Shown here: positions 1 to 5,465 of the stretch, one piece after another | Layout of the letters: every line of letters begins with the position of its first letter | Numbering within the stretch: the stretch's first letter is position 1 | Assembly (NCBI GenBank): GCA_005881295.1 | Contig: VBHS01000043.1 | Location: 1-10,642 of the forward strand | Reading direction: 5' to 3' | DNA length: 10,642 bases | Source of the DNA: Chloroflexota bacterium | Lineage (GTDB): Bacteria; Chloroflexota; Ktedonobacteria; Ktedonobacterales; Ktedonobacteraceae | Made by a program: the position numbers and the translations under genes | Notes under the pieces: model-generated | Seen by the model: the letters and a program-made list of their open reading frames with translations, nothing else | Databases searched by the model: none | What the model was told of the DNA's origin: nothing

Positions 1-1222
1 TCTCATGTACCTGCTGGCTCTTCGATGATGTTTTCCGCGTGGGAGCCGTCGGGTCAGTATTGGCCTGAACGCTCTGATCTTGCCAGCTATCGCGCAGCGA
101 GAACGCTTGCGCGAGGTCGGTGGAACCACCGCCCATCTGCACAACAGCGTGCGTATTGCTGGCCAGCCCACGCGCGACCTCCAGTTGTTCCCCTGCCCAT
201 TCCCACTCGGCTGCTCGCGGGTACGAGTTCAATCGCTCTTGCAGTTTAGAGAGGCGCAGTTCCTCCGCTTCTGCCTCCAGCTCGACCACGCGCCTGCGGA
301 TCTCGGCCTTCTGAACCTGTACTTGCAGCTCATCACGCTCACGTCCCACCCGTGCGATCACGGCTTGCCGCGCCAGCGTCTCCCCATCGGTCTGCTTCCG
401 CTGGAGCAGCGCCTGTTGCTCTGCCTGCTCTGCCTGCTGCAGCATAGCTAACTGTCGAGCCTCCTGCGAGCGCACAAAGTCCACCGGAGGGTGCGCGTAG
501 ATGATGTTCACTTTCACCATCTTTACGCCGTATGGCTCGCTGGCGTTGCTCAATGCATCGCGCAACTCACTGGTATCTCGCCGCGTCAAGTTGTTGACCT
601 CATCGGAACTGATCTGGCGCACCATCGCTCGCAAGGTGTTCTGGCAGGCCGCTTGAAATACCTGGTCGAAGTCACTCGCGGAGATGCTGTAGACGAATCG
701 GTAGGCATCGCTGATCGTGAAGGTGACCAACGCCTGGACAGTCGATCGCACGTTATTCTGGGTCGGAGCTTCCTGCACCGGTACGTCGAAGGGAATGATG
801 CGCCGCGTCACGAGGTGGGAGACGACGATCCACGGGGGGAGTATCTGCGTCCCGCTCTCAATCGTGCGCAGGTACTTCCCGCGTTGTTGTAGCAGCCCGT
901 ATGCCCCTTCCGGGATGCGCACCAGGAAACTGCGGAAAATGGCCAGCACAAAGAAGACCAGGCTGAGCGGGATGGCCGCACTGATCAGCAGAAAATTGCC
1001 TGCCAGGACGCTCCAGAGGATACCGCCTGCCAGGATGAGCACGGCAATCAGCAGGGAAACATTGCTAATGCGGTTCTGCCGCCTGGTCAGCACGACAATC
1101 GGCGTGCGGCCGCTGGCGTCTGGGCTGACCAGGGCATCCGCAGCCTGATCCAGCGGGACGCGTACCGAGGTCAGTTGTGTATAATCAGGTGTCATTGCAC
1201 CACTCGATTGGTCGACAGCCAT
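1..1222 (-). CDS. SPFH/band-7 (stomatin/flotillin-like) membrane protein, C-terminus beyond window
   Basis: This gene was read by translating the reverse complement and has no stop inside the window, so 407 codons are visible and the 3' end is missing. After a ~50-residue polar start come two hydrophobic segments (about 55-75 and 78-97). An SPFH domain follows (about 100-250, beginning VRIPEGAYGLLQQRGKYLRT, with PFDVPVQEAPTQNNV near 144-158). A Gln/Glu/Arg-rich stretch from about 253 to 335 should form a coiled coil. That order matches stomatin/flotillin-type scaffold proteins, which oligomerise on the inner membrane and organise membrane domains. The ATG at 1222-1220 is chosen because AAAGGAGG lies about 8 nt upstream; a second in-frame ATG nine codons later has no such site. 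It is the last visible gene of the minus-strand cluster. The family call is sure; the partner or cargo is unknown. Confidence 0.9.
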   Translation of the reverse strand, partial: MAVDQSSGAMTPDYTQLTSVRVPLDQAADALVSPDASGRTPIVVLTRRQNRISNVSLLIAVLILAGGILWSVLAGNFLLISAAIPLSLVFFVLAIFRSFLVRIPEGAYGLLQQRGKYLRTIESGTQILPPWIVVSHLVTRRIIPFDVPVQEAPTQNNVRSTVQALVTFTISDAYRFVYSISASDFDQVFQAACQNTLRAMVRQISSDEVNNLTRRDTSELRDALSNASEPYGVKMVKVNIIYAHPPVDFVRSQEARQLAMLQQAEQAEQQALLQRKQTDGETLARQAVIARVGRERDELQVQVQKAEIRRRVVELEAEAEELRLSKLQERLNSYPRAAEWEWAGEQLEVARGLASNTHAVVQMGGGSTDLAQAFSLRDSWQDQSVQANTDPTAPTRKTSSKSQQVHE

Positions 1223-1261
1223 AGGGAAATGCCTCCTTTATTCTTCGCGCATAATCACTCA

Positions 1262-1282
1262 ACACATATGATAGGTATGTGT
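1262..1282. repeat. 7-bp inverted repeat ACACATA-N7-TATGTGT upstream of SPFH gene
   Basis: Perfect 7-bp arms (1262-1268 and 1276-1282) flank a 7-nt spacer, about 40 bp upstream of the SPFH start codon. The AT-rich arms and position fit an operator or a leader hairpin. There is no T-run, so it is not a terminator. The function is inferred from position only. Confidence 0.4.
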
Positions 1283-1357
1283 GTCGTGGAGCGCAGCCAG
1301 TGCTGCAAGCCATCCTCCTCCAGTGCGCAAGGGCGAAGACGGGATCTCTTCACGTGG

Positions 1358-1555
1358 TTAGCTCTCTCGCCATGGGCGGAAAACATAATAATACACAATA
1401 TCGACCGCGAGACGAATGGCCATGTAGAGCACCAGGACGATTCCGCCGAGGATCCATTTTGTCATCCAAAGTGCTGGATGCCCGGCGAACGCTGTGCGGG
1501 AAACGCTGCGCCTATACTCTGTGGACCAATCCTTGTGTTTGCTTGAGCGTTTCAT
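1358..1555 (-). CDS. small single-span membrane protein (hypothetical, 65 aa)
   Basis: The first ~30 residues are basic and Ser-rich (MKRSSKHKDWSTEYRRSVSR). They are followed by one long hydrophobic segment, about 33-58 (WILGGIVLVLYMAIRLAVDI and onwards), and a short tail, FRPWRES. The positive N-terminus suggests an N-in orientation. The ATG at 1555 has a purine-rich AAGGCAAGG stretch upstream, a moderate ribosome site. An internal ATG (residue 31) directly before the membrane segment is an alternative start. The gene lies 93 nt after the AI-2E permease and 135 nt before the SPFH gene, all on the same strand, so it could be an accessory of either. I recognise no family. Confidence 0.6.
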   Translation of the reverse strand: MKRSSKHKDWSTEYRRSVSRTAFAGHPALWMTKWILGGIVLVLYMAIRLAVDIVYYYVFRPWRES

Positions 1556-1648
1556 ATGTGTACCTTGCCTTTCTTCTCTTCATTCCTCAGCTGGCTTCTT
1601 CTGCAGGGCGGGCATACAGGAACTGTGTGTCTGTCAATACCATTTCGT

Positions 1649-2974
1649 TCAGCTTACCTCTTCTGGTGGGAGTGGCGTGTTGCCCTGGAAGGTCGTGCGT
1701 TCCGAGAACGGCACCATCGTTCGCCTGTTCGTACCTCTGGGCTCGCGCGTCGTTGGGACTGACTCGCCTGGCAAGATGCCAGCCGGTCGCGGCGGATCAC
1801 TCAACCTGCCGTAGACGTAGCGGTACAGGTCAAACACGATCTGCGCCAGGGGCGCTCCCAAGAACAACCAGATCAACCCGAACTGGCTGGCGATGACCAG
1901 GATGACCAGCAGGATCACCGGGTGGATCTTCACGCTCCCGCCTGTCAACATCGGCGAGAGCAGCCAGTTGCGCAGGAAATGAATCGCCACGTAGAGCAGC
2001 AGGATCGCCAGCGCCGTCTGCCAGGAGGAGGTTAGGCCAAAGAGCACCGCCACAATGGTGCCCAGCAGCGTGCCAATCGACGGGATGAAGTCGGTGAAGC
2101 CTGCCAGCACGGCCAGCAGGATCGGGAAGGGGATGCCCTGCACGCCCAGTCGCGCGAGAAGGAGCAGCCCGAGGTAGGTGAGAAGGCCAACTGCAATGGC
2201 CATGACGACCAGTTCACGGAAGTACACCCGGAAGGTGCGGTCCAGGATGCGCGCCACCGCCCAGAAATCGGGTCGCAGCCAGTCCGGCAGGAGGCGATCC
2301 ACAGCCCGCACGCCCTTGCGTTGGTCGTTGAGCAGGGCGAACATCCAGGTGGGGATGACCAGCAGGCTCAGCACGAAACTGAACGCACTCAGCAGGCCGA
2401 GGATGCTCCTGGCCCCCAGGCTCACCAGGCCCAGGATGTATTGCGTGAAGTTGTGCTGCAGGTTGACCGTGCTCTGCTGCAGCCACCCGCGCAGGAACAC
2501 GCGTACAGGCTGGGGCCAGCTTTGAGTCTGCTGGGCGAGCTGGGTGAAGGACGCCCGTAACTGATCAGTGGTGGGCAAGGTTTGCAGGAAACGCAGGAGC
2601 TGCTGGATGACAGCAGGAATCAGTAAGGCGAAAAAGAGCGCGACGAGGGCGATCTCGCCGAGGATGACCAGCAGGACAGCCAGCCCGCGCGGCAAGAAGC
2701 GATTCAGCCAGTTGACCACCGGCAGCGTGATATAGGCGAGCATAATGCCGATGACAAAGGCGGCCAGCGATTGGAAGGTGCTCGCAATCAGCCAGATGAG
2801 GCCAGCCAGCGCGATGACCATCAGCAAGAAGCGCAGCAGGCCGCTGGGCGTGATGCTCTGGATGCGCATCCACAGCCGCTGCCAAGCCTGCTGCGCTTTG
2901 CGCTGTGAGGCGACTAACAGCTCCCGCTGCTGATCGGGAGTCCCATTCGCCGCTTTTGCTTTGTTGATACTCAC
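1649..2974 (-). CDS. AI-2E family transporter (UPF0118 / PerM-like permease)
   Basis: This 441-residue multi-span protein of the AI-2E exporter family (Pfam PF01594) has hydrophobic segments at about 47-67, 69-89, 98-122, 190-215, 256-276, 281-312, 318-338 and 351-382. The long polar region at about 125-185, between the third and fourth spans, is typical of the family. Family-type motifs are TDFIPSIGTLLG (about 294-305) and SPMLTGGSVKIHPVILL (about 340-356). Members include TqsA (autoinducer-2 export) and Na+/H+ antiporters, so the substrate cannot be read from sequence. A ~45-residue N-terminal extension and a ~55-residue Pro/Arg-rich tail lie outside the core. The start is GTG at 2974, chosen because GGAAGGAG lies about 7 nt upstream. 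Only 26 nt separate it from the stop of the preceding gene, so the two are probably co-transcribed. Confidence 0.93.
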   Translation of the reverse strand: MSINKAKAANGTPDQQRELLVASQRKAQQAWQRLWMRIQSITPSGLLRFLLMVIALAGLIWLIASTFQSLAAFVIGIMLAYITLPVVNWLNRFLPRGLAVLLVILGEIALVALFFALLIPAVIQQLLRFLQTLPTTDQLRASFTQLAQQTQSWPQPVRVFLRGWLQQSTVNLQHNFTQYILGLVSLGARSILGLLSAFSFVLSLLVIPTWMFALLNDQRKGVRAVDRLLPDWLRPDFWAVARILDRTFRVYFRELVVMAIAVGLLTYLGLLLLARLGVQGIPFPILLAVLAGFTDFIPSIGTLLGTIVAVLFGLTSSWQTALAILLLYVAIHFLRNWLLSPMLTGGSVKIHPVILLVILVIASQFGLIWLFLGAPLAQIVFDLYRYVYGRLSDPPRPAGILPGESVPTTREPRGTNRRTMVPFSERTTFQGNTPLPPEEVS

Positions 2975-3000
2975 CTGTATTCTCCTTCCGCAATGAGCTA

Positions 3001-3537
3001 TTACTGCAGCGCAGCGGTCAGACGAGAGATATTCTCAAAAAATTTCTCGCCGACCGGGCGCGTTTCCCATTGGTCAAGGTTCACCGGCTTGGACTTGCAC
3101 AGGTAGTCTGCCTCGATCTGGTGGATGCTCACAACCACTTGCGGGTCGTAACACATCAACGTGACCTCCAGATTGAGCTGGAGGAGTTCGACGGCATTCC
3201 CACCTAAGGCGGGCAGGTCGCCCAGGTTGGTATTGAGTTTGACGAACGGCTCGTAGCGTGGCGCGATCGGTGGATCGAACAAAGAGGCCTGCTCTGGCCG
3301 CTTCCTGGCCTCGACCAAGGCACGGCTTATGAGATCGTCCATCGTACGCTGCCCAGTACGCCGACGCCTGGACAGCTTGGGGCTGCCAGGGAGGAGGAAG
3401 AGAAGCACCCCGAGATAAGGCAGCAGGAAGGCGAGCAACAGCCATGCGGTAGCCGAAGAGGGCTTGCGGTTTGCAGGCACGATGAACAGCAGTACGAAGG
3501 GGATGATGGTCGTGATGGTGGCCCAATCTGTGATCAT
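3001..3537 (-). CDS. cardiolipin-synthase-like protein lacking both PLD catalytic domains (internal deletion)
   Basis: Residues 10-60 look like the PLDc_N module of cardiolipin synthases: two membrane spans with PANRKPSSATAWLLLAFLLP between and within them, then a basic GSPKLSRRRR. Residues 98-119 (FVKLNTNLGDLPALGGNAVELL) match the stretch that normally leads into the first phospholipase D domain. At residue 120 the protein jumps to what resembles the extreme C-terminus of the same family: LNLEVTLMCYDPQVV, then LDQWETRPVGEKFFENISRL. No HxKxxxxD motif is present, so phosphatidyl transfer is not expected. At 178 aa it is well under half the usual ~480 aa. The frame is intact, and the ATG has AGGAGG 6 nt upstream, so the product may be made as a small membrane protein. 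It lies between the kinase gene and the permease. Homology is by eye. Confidence 0.75.
   Translation of the reverse strand: MITDWATITTIIPFVLLFIVPANRKPSSATAWLLLAFLLPYLGVLLFLLPGSPKLSRRRRTGQRTMDDLISRALVEARKRPEQASLFDPPIAPRYEPFVKLNTNLGDLPALGGNAVELLQLNLEVTLMCYDPQVVVSIHQIEADYLCKSKPVNLDQWETRPVGEKFFENISRLTAALQ
3165..3184. repeat. 7-bp inverted repeat at the inferred cardiolipin-synthase deletion junction
   Basis: CCTCCAG (3165-3171) and CTGGAGG (3178-3184) form a perfect 7-bp hairpin with a 6-nt loop. They cover codons 119-125 of the gene, where the N-terminal and C-terminal cardiolipin-synthase-like parts meet. The pairing is seen directly; a link to the deletion is inference. Confidence 0.45.
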
Positions 3538-3620
3538 GCAAAACCTCCTCTGTTTCCTTATCTTTCGGGAAAGACATAACTTTGGCGGCAGCTTCTGTCA
3601 CCGGTGACGGTTCGCCTGCT

Positions 3621-4613
3621 TCAAGGCAGAGGCAAACTCCTGTACATGCGCAAAGCGCTGATATGGGTTACTAGCGCTTTCAGCACCACGTGCTCAACAG
3701 CGCGTGGGGTTGAGGGGACATGATCGCGCAGGGGAATCGGAGGCGTCGACAGGTGCTGCAGACAGACCTGCATGTCGGTTCCCTGGAAAAGGAATCGACC
3801 GCAGAGCCACTGGTAGACCATCGCTGCCAGCGCATACTGGTCGCTCGCTGGCATAGGGTTACCGTTGATGTGCTCGGGTGCCATATAATTGACCGAACCT
3901 TTCAACTCGTGCGTGTTGAATTCCTTGTTGCTCACTGCAGTGGTCGTGATTGCAATGCCAAAATCGCTGAGCCAGAGCTCGTTCAGCGGCCCAAGCAGCA
4001 TATTTTCGGGTTTGACATCGCAGTGGATCAGGCCGTGATTGTGAACATATTGCAGCGCGCTCGCCATCTGCGTGACAAAGGGCAAAATGATACCCACTGG
4101 CAATGCCCCCTCGTGTGGGAGAAACTGCTGGAGGTTCCCCTTGGAGGCATATTCCATCACCAGGAACGGCGTGCCGCGCTCCACGCCAAAATCGAGCAAG
4201 CGCACGATGTTCCTGTGTCGCAGGTGAGCGAGGATGCGCGCCTCCAGCTGGAAGTGCTTTGTGTCCTCTTCGCTTGCAAGATAGAGATTCAAGAGTTTGA
4301 GTGCCACATAGGTGTTGAGGTAATGATGCTCGCCCAGAAAAACGCTGGCGTAACCCCCTTGTCCGAGCTGGCGGATCAGCGTATAATGGCCAATCTGTTG
4401 CCCATTCAAAGGGGATGCCCCCTTTGCGGGGGCAGCGTCCGTTTGGGCCACGTAGCCAGCACTCGTTTCCCTCTCCAGCGCCTGTTTTGATGCAGGCACT
4501 CTATGGATTTTAGATATTGCTTTATTCAGCAAGTAGCTTCCATTCTGATGCATCCCCCACTCAAGTTGCCTCATGAACGCATCCGGTAGAAAAGAAGAGG
4601 CAGGTGTCTTCAA
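3621..4613 (-). CDS. Ser/Thr protein kinase, C-terminus frameshifted
   Basis: This is a cytoplasmic Hanks-type kinase. Numbered from the TTG at 4613, it has the glycine loop GQGGYASV (84-91), ATP lysine K106 in YVALKLL, E124 of helix C, catalytic loop HCDVKPEN (197-204), D217 of DFG, APE (245-247) and D258. All core catalytic residues are present. HCD replaces HRD, so it is a non-RD kinase. After KAL (312-314) the frame reads a foreign tail ending SLPLP. In another frame the DNA encodes the expected NPYQRFAHVQEFASALKQAN, with a stop at 3598-3600. A single missing base near 3667-3674 would explain this and give about 338 aa. There is no transmembrane or sensor domain. The start is uncertain: the TTG has a weak upstream site, and ATGs at 4574 and 4553 also keep the whole kinase domain. 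Confidence 0.88.
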   Translation of the reverse strand: MKTPASSFLPDAFMRQLEWGMHQNGSYLLNKAISKIHRVPASKQALERETSAGYVAQTDAAPAKGASPLNGQQIGHYTLIRQLGQGGYASVFLGEHHYLNTYVALKLLNLYLASEEDTKHFQLEARILAHLRHRNIVRLLDFGVERGTPFLVMEYASKGNLQQFLPHEGALPVGIILPFVTQMASALQYVHNHGLIHCDVKPENMLLGPLNELWLSDFGIAITTTAVSNKEFNTHELKGSVNYMAPEHINGNPMPASDQYALAAMVYQWLCGRFLFQGTDMQVCLQHLSTPPIPLRDHVPSTPRAVEHVVLKALVTHISALRMYRSLPLP

Positions 4614-4615
4614 TG

Positions 4616-4699
4616 CTATTCAACAGGTTCCTCTGGTCTGGAAATCGTTAGATGCAGGAGCAACCTCACGAGATAGAAGAGCAAAGCATACGCCGCCAT
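4616..4699 (-). CDS. possible 27-aa membrane peptide or gene remnant upstream of kinase
   Basis: An ATG at 4699 opens a short frame reading MAAYALLFYLVRLLLHLTIS and then RPEEPVE. This is a hydrophobic helix followed by a charged tail, and the stop lies 2 nt before the kinase TTG. The frame stays open upstream to about 4770 (including GVATIEWSTLIA), so it may be the end of a decayed gene. No good ribosome site is visible. I do not recognise it. Confidence 0.25.
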   Translation of the reverse strand: MAAYALLFYLVRLLLHLTISRPEEPVE

Positions 4700-4941
4700 A
4701 GCTATGAGTGTTGACCATTCAATAGTGGCAACCCCTGAGTTCCCAACGGCGTATTGGGTACAATACCATCAGATGGGTATCTGCTCCCATTTTTGCCTTC
4801 AAAAACGATCAACAGGCCCAACCACGCTCTTTTCCCTGTGAAAAAGAGCGTGGATTCGACTGAAATGGTCGTAGCAGTCTTATCGCCGGGGAGCCTCCTC
4901 AGACCAGGACGTCGTACTTGAAGAGCCTTACTTGCTCATGT
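4700..4941. other. non-coding stretch with several small palindromes
   Basis: I see no convincing gene here. Besides the strong hairpin at 4822-4853, there is GTATTG-GGTA-CAATAC at 4751-4766 and, directly after, CCATC-A-GATGG. This cluster of small inverted repeats lies between the CMD-like gene and the kinase gene and would be transcribed only if those two are read together. Confidence 0.4.
4822..4853. terminator. perfect 12-bp hairpin, terminator-like or processing site
   Basis: CCACGCTCTTTT (4822-4833) pairs perfectly with AAAAGAGCGTGG (4842-4853) across an 8-nt loop. It lies about 90 nt downstream of the CMD-like stop and about 210 nt upstream of the kinase start, so it could end or attenuate minus-strand transcription. 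Neither side has the T-run of a classical intrinsic terminator, so the terminator label is tentative. Confidence 0.5.
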
Positions 4942-5172
4942 TCAAGCGCCAGTTCCCTTCTGGCTATCCTCCAGGAGTCCAAGGGCCCTAACAATACTCC
5001 CGGCCGCTGAGACGATACGAGCCGTCCCGATTACCGGCGCGATCGCAATGAGGGTGCCGACGATGCGCTCTGGCGAAATGCCGATCTCACCACTGACCCC
5101 GAGGTTCATCAGCCACGAGGCTGGAGCTGCGTCCAATGTCGCAAGGGCCGCAATGCGGGTTGGTTTGGGCAT
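4942..5172 (-). CDS. carboxymuconolactone-decarboxylase-like protein, 5'-truncated
   Basis: The 76 aa resemble the C-terminal two thirds of small CMD-family proteins (AhpD-like fold): RIAALATLDAAPASWLMNLG, then ISPERIVGTLIAIAPVIGTA and RIVSAAGSIVRALGL. Relatives I know carry about 30 more residues before the RIAALA motif. Here the homology starts at residue 6 after a foreign MPKPT. There is no cysteine, so the CxxC redox pair of AhpD is absent and no enzymatic role can be assigned. The ATG at 5172 sits 7 nt from the edge of the repeat element at 5180-5308, and GAGGATG in the repeat end supplies the only ribosome-site-like sequence. The gene looks truncated by the element and may be a remnant. 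Family call moderate. Confidence 0.6.
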   Translation of the reverse strand: MPKPTRIAALATLDAAPASWLMNLGVSGEIGISPERIVGTLIAIAPVIGTARIVSAAGSIVRALGLLEDSQKGTGA

Positions 5173-5179
5173 GATTACG

Positions 5180-5308
5180 CATCCTCAAAATATACTGTTT
5201 TTTGCACGATGCAGTAATCGAAAGCATCATGAAGGGATGGATCGTCTAGTGTATTCGCACTAGTGAACTTTAACTGCGTGAAGCAAAAAACAGCGCGTTC
5301 TGGGGATG
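5180..5308. repeat. 129-bp inverted-terminal-repeat element, copy A (MITE/REP-like)
   Basis: The left end (5180-5205) and right end (5283-5308) are inverted copies of a 26-bp motif, identical at 20 of 26 positions. Both read outward as GCAAAAAACAG, then a variable YRYR block (TATA on the left, CGCG on the right), TTYTG and RGGATG. Between them lies a palindromic core, CTAGTG-N6-CACTAG (5246-5263), followed by TGAAC. Core and ends recur at 10114-10307, and half of the unit at 8148-8228. There is no coding capacity. Outward-facing ends around a hairpin core suggest a non-autonomous mobile element or a BIME-like intergenic repeat. Confidence 0.7.
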
Positions 5309-5323
5309 GAATCTCGAACGCGC
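5293..5323. repeat. 8-bp inverted repeat GCGCGTTC-N15-GAACGCGC
   Basis: The CGCG block in the right end of repeat copy A pairs with GAACGCGC at 5316-5323, just outside the element, in the leader region of the glucosidase gene. Perfect 8-bp arms around a 15-nt spacer could be an operator or an mRNA hairpin. Confidence 0.45.
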
Positions 5324-5395
5324 CATAGTACTCTAGACGCTGTGACCGTTTTCTACATTTCGATATGAGCAAGCATCTCATCTTTCTGAGTGTCT

Positions 5396-5425
5396 TTGTA
5401 TTTAAACTCGGTGAGACCCTATCCT
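5396..5425 (+). promoter_or_regulatory. weak candidate sigma-70-type promoter for glucosidase
   Basis: TTGTAT (5396-5401) and TATCCT (5420-5425), 18 bp apart, each match 4 of 6 consensus bases and lie about 40 nt upstream of the start codon. Matches this weak are common by chance. Confidence 0.2.
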
Positions 5426-5465
5426 GTACATTGGATTGGCAAGCAGCAAGCGAGGAGTGAACATC

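Noticed and set aside
470..479. GCGCACAAAG resembling the start of the interspersed repeat motif
   Set aside because: It is only ten bases, lies within well-conserved SPFH coding sequence, and the rest of the motif is missing.
3074..3601. 175-codon minus-strand frame overlapping the cardiolipin-synthase-like gene
   Set aside because: The translation is Arg/Ala/Pro-rich frame-shadow sequence, while the overlapping frame shows clear family similarity and has a strong ribosome site.
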